This document shows, piece after piece, positions 25,659-34,978 of a stretch of DNA of 64,000 bases (its first letter is position 1; every line of letters starts with the position of its first letter). Position numbers and translations under genes: made by a program. The notes beneath the pieces were generated by a model. It was not told where the DNA came from, made no database searches, and worked only from the letters and a program-made list of their open reading frames with translations. This DNA comes from Nocardioides sp. zg-1308 (GTDB taxonomy: Bacteria; Actinomycetota; Actinomycetes; Propionibacteriales; Nocardioidaceae), in NCBI RefSeq assembly GCF_013155375.1, contig NZ_JABJQY010000002.1, forward strand, positions 992,001 to 1,056,000, read 5' to 3'.

Positions 25659-28600
25659 TCAGCGGGCCGACTCGCGCAGCGTGGCGCCGCGGGCCCCGCG
25701 CACGGTCATCGAGGCGCTCGCCAGGGCGACGGCGCCGAGGACGGCCGCCGCCAGGATGGCGAGCACCACCAGCCGGAGCGGCGAGATGGCGGCCACGAGC
25801 GCGGGCGTCGTCGGGTCGTCGGCGTAGCCGAGCGTGATGGTGCGCAGCACCACCCACTGCGCGAGCGACCCGGCCAGGATCCCGGCCAGCGCGGCGCTGC
25901 CGAGCACGATGCCGAGCTCGCGGACCACCGCCGCCATCACCGCCCCGCGCGGCACCCCGACCACCCGCAAGGCCGCGGCGTCACGGCGGCGGGCGGGCAG
26001 CTGCACCGCCGCGCTGACGAAGAGGCCGGCCAGGGCCATGAGCAGCACCATCGCCGCGACCACGCCGTAGAGCCGCAGCGCGAGGGCGTACGCGCTCTGG
26101 TCGAGCACCTGCCGCTCCTGCGCGAGGGAGGTGCCGACGCTGAGGCCCGCACGGGACAGCGCGTCGGTGATCGACGCGGGGGTGCCCTCGCGGGCGAGCA
26201 CGTGCGTCGTGACGAGGTTGTCGAAGACGGGGCGGTCGGTGACGAAGGAGGAGTAGTCGACCAGCAGCCCGGACGGGCCGGTGAACGGCATGCCCTCGAC
26301 GGCGCCGATGCCGCCGACCGGGTCGACGCGGATCAGGCCGTAGCCCTCGTCGAGCTTGTCGATCGCGCGCTGCTGCACGCCGGGGCCGGCCAGCGCCGGG
26401 CGCTCCTCGGTGATGCCGCCGGCGGTGAGGCGGGCCATGCCCACCGAGCCGCCGGTGTCCACGGTCATGTCGAGCCCGCCGCCGGACTCCTCCAGCTCGA
26501 CGATGGAGCTGCGCACGGCCGGGTCCGGGGTCGGCGTCCACGCGGCGCCCTCGATCGCGCCGTCGAGCGGAGCACCGTCGACCTCGATCGCGTCCAGCCG
26601 CAGCGTGCCGGTCATCCGGGTGTTGGTGCCGGCGCCGCCGCCGAGCGTCATCCCCTCGAGGGGACAGCCCTCCCGGCAGAACGGGACCCGCGCCGACCGC
26701 GTGTGCTCCCCGCGGGGGAACGGGCCGACGTACGCCTTGAGCGGGACGCCCGCGCGAGAGCCGAACCGGACCTCGACGGCGAGGTCGCGGTCCATGTCGG
26801 CCCGGTTGTCGATGGTGAGGGACAGGCGGGTGCCGGTCACCGTCGGGACCACGCCGCCCGGCGCGATCGCCTCCACGACCTGCTCCACGTCGCGGCCCGG
26901 GCTCCACGTCGGGGGCCAGGTGGCGACCCGAGCCAGCCGGCTGCTGTCGACGACGGAGAAGTTGGCGCCGGGGTTGGTGACGCTGGCGGCCGCCATGACC
27001 CACTCGCCCTCGGGGTCCACGCGGCGGGTGAGGTCGATCGCCTCGGAGAGGGTGAGGTTGGTCGACCACGTGGTGTGGGCCGGCGACTCCGTCGCGGCCA
27101 CGCTGGTGCGCCAGGTGGCGGCGGAGTCGTAGACGCCGGCGCCGAACACGGCGACGGCGATCGCCGCGGTGATCGGCAGGATCACCAGCGTGCCCTCCTG
27201 CCGCCGCGAGATCGCCCGTGACGAGACGAAGCCGCTCAGCGAACGACCGCGCGATCGACCGGTCCACCAGGTCGCCAGCGCCGCGGTGAGCCGGGTCGCG
27301 GCCAGGCCGGCGACGACCGCCAGCAGGACCGGCAGGACGAGGTCGGTGGCGTCCGGCTCGCCGGGGCCGCTGGCGGACAGCTTGCTGGCGAGCGTGGCGA
27401 CGGCGAGCGCCACGAGGACGAGCTGGGCGACGACCGACCAGCGGCGGGCGGCGACGGGGCGGCGTACGCCGGAGAGCTGGGAGGCCAGCGACTCGCGCAC
27501 CACCAGCCCGACGGCGATGCAGGCCACGGCCACCGCCGCGAGCAGGACGAGCGCGGCCGCGACCCAGCTGGCGGGCGGCACCGGCAGCGGGAGCCCGGGC
27601 ACCAGCCAGCTCCGCACCAGCACGACCGCGAGGCCCAGGCCGAAGGCGATGCCGAGCGGCGTGGCGAGCAGGAGCAGGGTCAGCGGCTCGGCGAGCCCGA
27701 GGCCCCACAGCTTGCGGGCCGTTACGCCGCGCAGCGACGCCAGGGCGAGCTCGGGGACGCGCAGCTCGCTCGCGGCGTTGAGCAGGCGCATGAGCAGGGC
27801 GAGCGCGACGAGCACCAGCGACAGCACGGCGGGGGCGATCGAGCTGCGCGCGGTGGACTGCTGGAACCGGACCTCCTCGACCACGGACGCGAGGGAGTTG
27901 GTGTCGTCGGCGACGAGCGTGCCGCCCTCGACCTCGACCGCGGTGTCCGTGGGCACCGCCGACGCGGAGTCGGCCGCCTCGTCGAGATCGCGGGGCGTCA
28001 GATCGGGCGGCACGTCGAGCCGGGTGTCGACCCGGACCGTCCAGCCGCCGGCGGCGGTGACCGTGTCGTCGGTGGTGATGAGCGGCGCCGGGGCGTAGGG
28101 CTGGTAGCCGCCGCTGATGCTCTCCTGCTCGTTGGTGCTGGTGAGCCGGCCGGGGATCAGCCAGTCGTCCCCGGAGCGCGGGGTGTCGTAGGACCCGACC
28201 ACGACCACCTCGGCGAGGCCGGGGCGGGGCAGGCCGAGGGCCTCCACCCCGCCCGTCTCGAAGATCGCGAGGGGCAGCGGCTCGCCGATCTCGGCGCCGG
28301 TCTTCTCGACGTCGGCGGCGAGCATCAGCACCTCGCCCAGCCGCTCGGGGCACCGACCCTCGACCTCGAGGGCCTCGCAGCCGCCGTCGCGCGACCAGAA
28401 CGTCACGACCCCGCGCAGGGCGCTGAACCGTTCGGACTGCGCGATCACCACCGGGTCCTGCCAGGGTCCGTCGGTCAGCTCCTCGGAGGCCGCCACGGCG
28501 TCGCGCTCGGCCTGCTCGAGGGTGGCTCCGGACTCGGGCGTGAAGACCCGACTCAGGCCGGTGAGCCCGGGCGGGGTCTCCTGGAGGCGGGTCACGACGT

Positions 28601-28739
28601 AGGAGTTGGTGACGGCCTCCGAGAACACGGGGCCGAGCACCGCCGACCCGATCGCCAGCGTGGTGAGCAACACGGAGCCGGCGGAGAGCAGGGCGCGCGA
28701 GCGGAGCCCGCGCAGGATCGCGCCGAAGAGCTGGATCAC
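25659..28739 (-). CDS. FtsX-like ABC transporter permease, large
   Basis: A 1026-residue membrane protein. An N-terminal membrane segment (LLTTLAIGSAVLGPVFSEA) is followed by a ~250-residue extracytoplasmic domain, then a block of several spans around residues 300-530, a second extracytoplasmic domain of ~300 residues containing two Cys in FCREGCPLEGM, and a last group of three spans with the FtsX/MacB motif RRRDAAALRVVGVPRGAV. This double FtsX arrangement is typical of MacB-type exporters of lipids, lipoproteins or peptides. Its start overlaps the stop of the upstream permease by four bases (ATGA). It forms an export complex with the two ATPases and the second permease. Confidence 0.85.
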   Translation of the reverse strand: MIQLFGAILRGLRSRALLSAGSVLLTTLAIGSAVLGPVFSEAVTNSYVVTRLQETPPGLTGLSRVFTPESGATLEQAERDAVAASEELTDGPWQDPVVIAQSERFSALRGVVTFWSRDGGCEALEVEGRCPERLGEVLMLAADVEKTGAEIGEPLPLAIFETGGVEALGLPRPGLAEVVVVGSYDTPRSGDDWLIPGRLTSTNEQESISGGYQPYAPAPLITTDDTVTAAGGWTVRVDTRLDVPPDLTPRDLDEAADSASAVPTDTAVEVEGGTLVADDTNSLASVVEEVRFQQSTARSSIAPAVLSLVLVALALLMRLLNAASELRVPELALASLRGVTARKLWGLGLAEPLTLLLLATPLGIAFGLGLAVVLVRSWLVPGLPLPVPPASWVAAALVLLAAVAVACIAVGLVVRESLASQLSGVRRPVAARRWSVVAQLVLVALAVATLASKLSASGPGEPDATDLVLPVLLAVVAGLAATRLTAALATWWTGRSRGRSLSGFVSSRAISRRQEGTLVILPITAAIAVAVFGAGVYDSAATWRTSVAATESPAHTTWSTNLTLSEAIDLTRRVDPEGEWVMAAASVTNPGANFSVVDSSRLARVATWPPTWSPGRDVEQVVEAIAPGGVVPTVTGTRLSLTIDNRADMDRDLAVEVRFGSRAGVPLKAYVGPFPRGEHTRSARVPFCREGCPLEGMTLGGGAGTNTRMTGTLRLDAIEVDGAPLDGAIEGAAWTPTPDPAVRSSIVELEESGGGLDMTVDTGGSVGMARLTAGGITEERPALAGPGVQQRAIDKLDEGYGLIRVDPVGGIGAVEGMPFTGPSGLLVDYSSFVTDRPVFDNLVTTHVLAREGTPASITDALSRAGLSVGTSLAQERQVLDQSAYALALRLYGVVAAMVLLMALAGLFVSAAVQLPARRRDAAALRVVGVPRGAVMAAVVRELGIVLGSAALAGILAGSLAQWVVLRTITLGYADDPTTPALVAAISPLRLVVLAILAAAVLGAVALASASMTVRGARGATLRESAR

Positions 28740-31105
28740 CGGCCCTCCTCCTCACGGAGCAGGCTCGGTCGGGTGGTGGTCGCGCGCACCGCGCGGGCCC
28801 GACCGCCCACCAGCACCATCGCGGCGGCGGCCACGACCGCCGGCACGGCCAGGGGCCAGAGGTGGGGCGCGGTGTCCAGCGCGAGGCCGGCCACGGGGAC
28901 GGCGAGCAGGGGGAGGCCGTCGAGCAGCAGGGTGACCGCCAGCCAGCCGCCGGCGACGACGGCGACGAGCACGAGGACGGTCAGGCTGGCCAGCTCCGCG
29001 CGGCCCGCCCGGCGGGCCGTGCCGGTCGAGATGCCGAGCACCCGCAGCGAGGCGACGTCGCGACGGTAGTCACGCAGGTGCCGGGCCACGCCGGCGCCCA
29101 GCGCGAGCAGCGCGACGAGGGCGCAGGCCAGAGCGGTGAGGGCGTACGCCACCGACTGGTCGCCGCCGAACCGGTCCCCGAGCGACTGCTGCACCGACTC
29201 GCGGGTGCGCCAGGTGGCGCCGGTGGCCTCCGCGACCTGGTCGAGCACCGCCTGCGGGGTCGAGTCCCCTGCGACGACCTGGACCTCCGCCGACGGCACG
29301 GTCGGCCCGGACCCGGCCGCCGCCGTGCGGATGTCGGCGAGCGACCCGGCCGTGCCGAGCAGCGGCAGCGAGCGGGCGACGCCGACGACCTCGGTGGCGC
29401 GGTCGTCCCCGGCGAGGTCGAGCGCCTGCGGCCCGCCCTCGCCGGCGTCGCCGGCGGTCAGCAGCGGGACCGCGTCGCCGGCCATGTCGAGGCGCAGCTC
29501 GATCGCGGCATCGGGGAGCATCGCCACCTGGAGACCGTCGGTGCGGTTCACCACGAGCGGGTCGGGTGCCTCGTAGCCAGGGATGAAGCGGTTGTCGAGC
29601 GATCCGGCGACCGAGGCGAGGTCGGGCACCCAGGCCCGGTCGAGGACGTCGGTGTCGCCGACCGCCACGCCCTCGAGCAGGACCACGAAGTCACGACGGT
29701 CGAAGAAGGACTGGTCGTCGCGGCCGACCTGCAGGCTGGTCACGGTGCACACCTCGGCGCAGTCCGGCACCCGTACGCGGCGGCTGACAGCGGTCCCGTC
29801 CGCGGCGACCCGGAGCTGGACGGACGCCGACCCGGAGGTGTTCTGCTCGGTGACGAAGTTGAGCACCACCTCGGCGCGCCCGCCGCCCGAGCGGACCTCC
29901 TGCCCGCCCGGGCCGATGAACGCCTTGGCGGGCGGCACCTCGACGCCCGAGGCGGTGACGGTCAGCCGGTCGCCGGCGACCTGGAACGGCGCGGCCCCGC
30001 CGCCGAGGCGCCCCACGGCGTCGGAGGCGGCGCGGGCGGGGCTGCCGTCGTAGAAGTCGCCCACGACGGCGTCCCACCGGCCGGCATCGACGTAGGCGCG
30101 GCGCTCGCCGAGCCGGGTCTCGTTGCGGACGATGGCGGTCGCGAGGAGGTGCGTCCCCTCCGGGTCGGCCTGTTCCGTGAGGTCGACGGCGCCCATCGCG
30201 CCCAGCTCGGTGGCGTCGATCGTGCGCTGTCCGGGCACCTCGACGGCCGCCTGGTCGCGGGTCCAGCCGGAGACGGCCACGGCGCCGCTCAGGGCTAGGG
30301 TGCCGACGACCGCGGCGGCGACGACGAGGCGTACGGGCGTCACGAGGTCGTCGGCGCGGGCCAGCCGCCGGGCGGCGAGGAAGGCGCCGAGGCCACGCCT
30401 CTCGGTGGCCGGGGTGAGGACGCGGGCGGCGATCCGGACCACCCAGATGGCGACCTGCCCGAGGGCGAGGCCGACGAGCGCGGGGCCGAGCAGGACGACC
30501 AGGTCGGGGTCGCCGTCGGCGGCGCGGCTGCGGTAGGCGGCGACGGCGGCGCCGACGATGACGAGGACGCTGAGGAACACCGCGAGGGTCGTCGCGCGCC
30601 GCGGCCGGCGGCGGGTCGACACCTGGACGGCCAGCGGCTCACGCAGCGCGGCCGCGGCGGAGAGGCCGACGATCGCCAGGCCGGCACCGGCGATGCCGAC
30701 GGCGGCCAGCAGGGCCGGCCGCTCGAGCGCGGGAGCGGTCTCGGCGAGCCAGGTCCGGGTGGCCACGACGGTGCCGGCGGCGCCCACGGCGAGCCCGAGG
30801 AGGGTGCCGAGGACGATCGCCAGCAGGGGCTCGACGAGGAGGAACCGCCACAGGCGCGCACCGTGGATGCCGCGCAGCCGGGCCAGGCCGATCTCCTCGC
30901 GCCGGGCGACGGCCAGCTCGGCCCCGATGCTCGGCACGGCGACCGCGCCGAGGAGGAGCAGCGGCGCGGTGAGCCAGCGCGAGGTCCCGGCCGCGTCGGC
31001 GAGCTGCAGCACGGTCACCGACCCGCCAACGACCACCAGCGTCATCAGCACCAGCGTCGTCAGGGCACCCCGACGGCTCCAGGCGCCCCGGAGGACTCGG
31101 CTCAC
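28736..31105 (-). CDS. FtsX-like ABC transporter permease
   Basis: A 789-residue membrane protein with at least eight predicted spans. A first FtsX-like group carries ELAVARREEIGLARLRGIHGARL, and the C-terminal group carries YRRDVASLRVLGISTGTARRAG, the coupling-helix motif of the family. The central extracytoplasmic region holds a Cys pair in VPDCAEVCTVTSLQ, mirroring the Cys pair of the partner permease. It overlaps the genes on both sides by ATGA junctions and is second to last in an operon of two ATPases and two permeases. The cargo is not evident; no MacA-like adaptor is encoded next to it. Confidence 0.85.
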   Translation of the reverse strand: MSRVLRGAWSRRGALTTLVLMTLVVVGGSVTVLQLADAAGTSRWLTAPLLLLGAVAVPSIGAELAVARREEIGLARLRGIHGARLWRFLLVEPLLAIVLGTLLGLAVGAAGTVVATRTWLAETAPALERPALLAAVGIAGAGLAIVGLSAAAALREPLAVQVSTRRRPRRATTLAVFLSVLVIVGAAVAAYRSRAADGDPDLVVLLGPALVGLALGQVAIWVVRIAARVLTPATERRGLGAFLAARRLARADDLVTPVRLVVAAAVVGTLALSGAVAVSGWTRDQAAVEVPGQRTIDATELGAMGAVDLTEQADPEGTHLLATAIVRNETRLGERRAYVDAGRWDAVVGDFYDGSPARAASDAVGRLGGGAAPFQVAGDRLTVTASGVEVPPAKAFIGPGGQEVRSGGGRAEVVLNFVTEQNTSGSASVQLRVAADGTAVSRRVRVPDCAEVCTVTSLQVGRDDQSFFDRRDFVVLLEGVAVGDTDVLDRAWVPDLASVAGSLDNRFIPGYEAPDPLVVNRTDGLQVAMLPDAAIELRLDMAGDAVPLLTAGDAGEGGPQALDLAGDDRATEVVGVARSLPLLGTAGSLADIRTAAAGSGPTVPSAEVQVVAGDSTPQAVLDQVAEATGATWRTRESVQQSLGDRFGGDQSVAYALTALACALVALLALGAGVARHLRDYRRDVASLRVLGISTGTARRAGRAELASLTVLVLVAVVAGGWLAVTLLLDGLPLLAVPVAGLALDTAPHLWPLAVPAVVAAAAMVLVGGRARAVRATTTRPSLLREEEGR

Positions 31106-31803
31106 CCGACGACCCGTCCCTCGTCGAGGGCGATGTGCAGGTCACACGCCTCGACGACGGCGGGGTCGTGCGTGGCGACGACGACGACGGCCCCGCGGGC
31201 GGCCTCCTCCCGCAGCTCGGCGAGCACGACGCCGCGGTTGCCCTCGTCGAGCTCGGAGGTCGGCTCGTCGGCCAGCAGCACCTCGGCGCCGACGACGAAG
31301 CCGCGGGCGCAGGCGACGCGCTGCATCTGCCCGCCGGACAGCTCCTCGACCTGGCGCTCGCCGAGGTCGGCGATGCCGAACCGGGCCAGCGCGGCCTCGG
31401 CCGCCTCGTCGGCGTCGGCGGGCGCGACGCCGCGGGCGCGCAGCGCGATCGAGACGTTCTCGCGGGCGGAGAGGATCGGCACCAGGCCGTAGACCTGGAG
31501 GACGAAGGCGACCTGGGGCAGCGGGTCGCCGGCACCGGTCCACATCTCCTGGCCGTCGAGCTCGGCGGTGCCCGACGTCGGCTGGAGCAGCCCGCCGGCG
31601 ATGGACAGCAGCGTGGTCTTGCCGGAGCCGCTGGGGCCGGAGAGGGCGGTGACCTTGCCCGCCGGGAAGCTCACGCTGACGTCGTCGAGCAGCGTGCGGC
31701 CGTTGACGTACGTGATCGAGTCGAGGCGCAGCGCGGTCCCGGCCGACGCCTGCGGCTCGAGGTGGTGCGCCGGCTGGGGGAAGCCCGTGCCGGAGAAGCT
31801 CAT
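31102..31803 (-). CDS. ABC transporter ATP-binding protein (LolD/MacB type)
   Basis: A 233-residue ATPase with Walker A GPSGSGKT, signature LSGGQMQRVACARGF, Walker B VLLADEPTSELD and the switch His in VVVATHDPAVVE. It is of the class that pairs with FtsX-like permeases. The ATG at 31803 overlaps the stop of the preceding ATPase gene (ATGA), which fixes the start and excludes the longer frame. It may form a heterodimer with that second ATPase on the two permeases downstream. Confidence 0.92.
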   Translation of the reverse strand: MSFSGTGFPQPAHHLEPQASAGTALRLDSITYVNGRTLLDDVSVSFPAGKVTALSGPSGSGKTTLLSIAGGLLQPTSGTAELDGQEMWTGAGDPLPQVAFVLQVYGLVPILSARENVSIALRARGVAPADADEAAEAALARFGIADLGERQVEELSGGQMQRVACARGFVVGAEVLLADEPTSELDEGNRGVVLAELREEAARGAVVVVATHDPAVVEACDLHIALDEGRVVG

Positions 31804-32687
31804 GCTGCGGGTCCTTCGGCGCTCGCGCGGGTCACCACGATGCGGCCCTGCTCGTCGTCCTCGAAGCGCACGAGCGTCCCGGGAGGCCACTCGGCGGCGA
31901 TGTGGCCGGGCAGGTGGAGCACGCCGTCCTCGCCGACGACGGCGTACTCGGACCCGCCGTGGCCCTCCGCGCCGACCCGGCCGCCCTTCATCGTCACGGT
32001 GCGCGGGAACGTCGCGGCGACCTCGGGCTGGTGGGTGACGACCACGATGGTGGTGCCGAAGTCGTCGCCGAGGGAGTGGACCAGGTGCAGGACGTGGTCG
32101 CGGTCGGCGTGGCTCAGCTGGCTGGTGGGCTCATCGGCGAGCAGCAGCCGCGGCGCGGTCGACACGGCGCAGGCGAGGGCCAGTCGCTGGCGCTGGCCGC
32201 CGGACATCGTGCTGACGACCTGGTCGGCCTGGTCGACGAGCCCGACGCGGTCGAGCAGCTCGGTGTCGGCGAGGGCGTCCTCGCGCTCGCCGCCGGACAG
32301 GGACAGCCGGGCGAAGGCGATGTTCTGGCGGGCGGTGGCGTAGGGCAGCAGGTTGCGGGTCGCGCCCTGGAGCATCGTCGAGACCTGGCGCGAGCGGATC
32401 CGCGCGAGGTAGCGCTCCCCCATCCGGGAGATCTCCTCGTCGCCGAGGAAGATGCGGCCTGCGCTGGGCCGCTGGATGCCGCCCAGCAGCGCCAGGAGGG
32501 TGGACTTGCCGGACCCGCTGGGCCCGAGGAAGGCGACCCGCTCACCGGGGCGGATGGTGAGGTCGACGCCCCGCAGGGCCACGACGTCGTGACCGCCGAA
32601 CGTCTTGTAGAGGTGGACCACCCCTTCGCACCGGACGCCGAGCCCTCCCGTGCGGGTCTCCTCGACCGCAGTCGCGCTCTCCCGCAC
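31800..32687 (-). CDS. ABC transporter ATP-binding protein
   Basis: A 295-residue ATPase with Walker A GPSGSGKST, signature MSGGQRQRLALACAV, Walker B LLLADEPTSQL and switch His in VVVTHQPEVA. Unlike its partner it has a ~60-residue C-terminal extension after the nucleotide-binding domain (EGHGGSEYAVVGEDGVLHLPG), perhaps for regulation. The GTG at 32687 is preceded by GAAGGGGG at about 6 bases and is preferred over ATG codons further upstream, which would run into the divergent promoter. It is the first gene of the exporter operon and lies opposite a NarL-type regulator. Confidence 0.9.
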   Translation of the reverse strand: MRESATAVEETRTGGLGVRCEGVVHLYKTFGGHDVVALRGVDLTIRPGERVAFLGPSGSGKSTLLALLGGIQRPSAGRIFLGDEEISRMGERYLARIRSRQVSTMLQGATRNLLPYATARQNIAFARLSLSGGEREDALADTELLDRVGLVDQADQVVSTMSGGQRQRLALACAVSTAPRLLLADEPTSQLSHADRDHVLHLVHSLGDDFGTTIVVVTHQPEVAATFPRTVTMKGGRVGAEGHGGSEYAVVGEDGVLHLPGHIAAEWPPGTLVRFEDDEQGRIVVTRASAEGPAA

Positions 32688-32733
32688 GCCGCCCCCTTCT
32701 GTGAACAAGGGCTTCAACATACATAAATGCCAG

Positions 32734-32739
32734 TACCTT
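32734..32739 (+). promoter_or_regulatory. -10 element of the NarL-type regulator
   Basis: TACCTT ends 6 bases before the ATG at 32746. The AT-rich stretch just upstream (32715-32730) is unusual here and probably also serves the divergent exporter operon. Confidence 0.5.
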
Positions 32740-32745
32740 GAGCCC

Positions 32746-33396
32746 ATGGTCATCCGAGTGGCGCTGGTCAACGACGACGAGGTCGTCGTGCGGGGCCTCG
32801 ATGCCATGATGCGCAGCTATCCCCATCGCGTTGAGATCGTCGAGCTGGTGGCCGGCAGGCAGGTCAGCAGGCCGGTCGACGTCGCCCTCTACGACACCTT
32901 CGGCATGGGGCAGGGCAACGGTCCCGCGGTGGCCCGGCTCATCGCGAGCCCGCAGGTCCGCCAGGTCGCGGTCTACACATGGAACTTCCAGCCGTGGCTG
33001 ACCCGCGACACCCTCGACCAGGGCGTGCGCGGCTACCTCTCCAAGAGCCTGCCGGCCGCCCGGCTGGTCGACGCGCTCGGTGCGATCGCCTCGGGCCAGG
33101 TCGTCGTGTCCCCCGCCCGCAACCGGTCCTCGATCGTCGGCGGCGACTGGCCCGGTCGCGAGGAGGGCCTGACCGCCCGCGAGGCCGAGGTGCTCTCGCT
33201 CATCACGATGGGCCTGAGCAACCAGGACATCGCTGAGCGCACCCTGCTCTCGATCAACTCGATCAAGTCCTACATCCGCTCGGCCTACCGCAAGATCGAC
33301 GTCGACTCGCGCTCCAAGGCCGTGCTCTGGGGCGTCGAGCACGGCATGCGCGCCGACCGGGTGCGCATCCACGGCTCCCCCGCCCGCGAGGGCTGA
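32746..33396 (+). CDS. NarL/LuxR-type response regulator
   Basis: A 216-residue regulator. The receiver-like domain has Asp10-Asp11 in LVNDDEVV, a candidate phospho-acceptor Asp50 in VALYDTFG and a Lys in GYLSKSL. It lacks the usual DxxMPxxDG loop, so phosphorylation is possible but not certain. The C-terminal LuxR helix-turn-helix reads LTAREAEVLSLITMGLSNQD and SINSIKSYIRSAYRKI. It is divergent from the ABC exporter operon across a 58-base AT-rich gap and is a paralogue of the regulator at 60017-60634, which has lost these acidic residues. It probably controls the exporter and itself. Confidence 0.85.
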   Translation: MVIRVALVNDDEVVVRGLDAMMRSYPHRVEIVELVAGRQVSRPVDVALYDTFGMGQGNGPAVARLIASPQVRQVAVYTWNFQPWLTRDTLDQGVRGYLSKSLPAARLVDALGAIASGQVVVSPARNRSSIVGGDWPGREEGLTAREAEVLSLITMGLSNQDIAERTLLSINSIKSYIRSAYRKIDVDSRSKAVLWGVEHGMRADRVRIHGSPAREG

Positions 33397-33397
33397 G

Positions 33398-33412
33398 CCG
33401 CGGCGGCCGCGG
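33398..33412 (+). terminator. short GC hairpin after the NarL-type gene
   Basis: CCGCGG, CGG, CCGCGG followed by CGTTTCC: a 6-base perfect stem with a tight loop just after the stop codon. Weak evidence. Confidence 0.35.
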
Positions 33413-33440
33413 CGTTTCCGTCCAGCCCGGCGCCACGCCG

Positions 33441-33446
33441 TACCCT
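33441..33446 (+). promoter_or_regulatory. -10 element of the SDR gene
   Basis: TACCCT ends 6 bases before the GTG at 33453, which supports that start codon and a leaderless message. Confidence 0.5.
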
Positions 33447-33452
33447 TCGCCG

Positions 33453-34961
33453 GTGACTGAGCAGAACGTCGTCGGTGCGCCCGGCATCGATCCCGACGAC
33501 CTCGCGGCGACGCTGCGGGTGCTGGAGAGCCTCCACCACCTGCCGGGCGACCACCCCGACCACGTCACGGTCAAGCGCGCCGCCTCGCACATGTACAAGT
33601 CGATCAAGCTCGAGCGCAAGCAGCAGAAGCGGGCCGCCGAGCTCGCCCACGACCGGGCCGTCACCGCACTCACGGCGACCGGCTCACCGGTCCGGATCGA
33701 CGACGAGACCGCCGGCATCCCGCTCGTCTCCACCGCTCCCGGCGCCTTCGCCGGCGAGCTCCTCAACCCGCGCGGCTGCTACATCTGCAAGCAGGACTTC
33801 ACGCTGGTCGACGCGTTCTACCACTGGCTGTGCCCCTCGTGCGCCGCGACGAGCCACGCCAAGCGCGACCAGCGCACCGACCTGACCGGGCGGCGCGCGC
33901 TGCTCACCGGCGGCCGCGCCAAGATCGGGATGTACATCGCGCTGCGCCTGCTGCGCGACGGCGCGCACACCACCATCACGACGCGCTTCCCCAGGGACGC
34001 GGTGCGCCGGTTCTCCTCGCTGCCGGACGCCGCGGACTGGATCCACCGGCTCAAGGTGGTCGGCATCGACCTGCGCGACCCCACCCAGGTGATCTCGCTG
34101 GCCGACGACGTCGCGGCCGCGGGTCCGCTCGACATCCTGGTCAACAACGCCTGTCAGACGGTGCGCCGCACGCCGGGCGCGTACGCCCCCCTCGTGGAGG
34201 CCGAGCAGCTCCCGCTGCCGCAGGACTCCGTGCCGGAGCTGGTGACCTTCGACCACGTCTCCGAGGCCCACCCGGCCGCCATCGCCGGGGCGCTGGCGCC
34301 CACCCCGGTCGCCCACCACGAGGGCGAGTCGGTCGAGCACGCGACCCAGGTGCACACGGCCGCGACGCTGGCCGCCCTCGCCCTGCGGGCCGGGCACGCC
34401 TCGCTCGACGCCCACCTGGCCGGCACGGCCGTGGACGCCGGCGGCCTGCTGCCGGACGTGCAGACCACGAACTCGTGGACCCGGACCGTCGGCGAGGTCG
34501 ACCCGCTGGAGCTCCTCGAGGTGCAGCTGTGCAACTCGATCGCGCCGTTCCTGCTCGTCTCGCGGCTGCGCCCGGCCCTGGCCGCGGCGGCCGCGACCGC
34601 CACGTCGGGCCGCGCGTACGTCGTCAACGTCTCGGCGATGGAGGGGCAGTTCTCCCGCCGCTACAAGGGCGCCGGGCACCCGCACACCAACATGGCCAAG
34701 GCCGCGCTCAACATGCTGACCCGCACCTCGTCGGGCGAGATGTTCGAGACCGACCGCATCCTCATGACCGCCGTCGACACCGGCTGGATCACCGACGAGC
34801 GCCCGCACCACGAGAAGCTGCGGATCGCCGCCGAGGGCTGGCACGCACCCCTCGACCTGGTCGACGGCGCGGCCCGGGTCTACGACCCGATCGTGCTGGG
34901 CGAGGCCGGCACGGACCTCTTCGGCTGCTTCGTGAAGGACTACCAGCCCTCGCCCTGGTGA
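33453..34961 (+). CDS. atypical SDR oxidoreductase with N-terminal zinc-binding region
   Basis: A 502-residue protein. Residues 1-105 are helical and charged. Two CxxC pairs follow (Cys109/Cys112 in CYIC and Cys127/Cys130 in CPSC), a likely zinc knuckle. A Rossmann domain starts at residue 145 with TGGRAKIG and has NNAC at the end of beta-4 and NVSAMEG at the usual Ser position. Where most SDRs have YxxxK, this one reads TNMAK (Thr412, Lys416), so the catalytic Tyr is absent. A ~110-residue insertion separates beta-4 from the active site. The GTG start follows TACCCT by 6 bases. The substrate is unknown. Confidence 0.75.
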   Translation: MTEQNVVGAPGIDPDDLAATLRVLESLHHLPGDHPDHVTVKRAASHMYKSIKLERKQQKRAAELAHDRAVTALTATGSPVRIDDETAGIPLVSTAPGAFAGELLNPRGCYICKQDFTLVDAFYHWLCPSCAATSHAKRDQRTDLTGRRALLTGGRAKIGMYIALRLLRDGAHTTITTRFPRDAVRRFSSLPDAADWIHRLKVVGIDLRDPTQVISLADDVAAAGPLDILVNNACQTVRRTPGAYAPLVEAEQLPLPQDSVPELVTFDHVSEAHPAAIAGALAPTPVAHHEGESVEHATQVHTAATLAALALRAGHASLDAHLAGTAVDAGGLLPDVQTTNSWTRTVGEVDPLELLEVQLCNSIAPFLLVSRLRPALAAAAATATSGRAYVVNVSAMEGQFSRRYKGAGHPHTNMAKAALNMLTRTSSGEMFETDRILMTAVDTGWITDERPHHEKLRIAAEGWHAPLDLVDGAARVYDPIVLGEAGTDLFGCFVKDYQPSPW

Positions 34962-34978
34962 CCTGCCAGACTCGGCGC

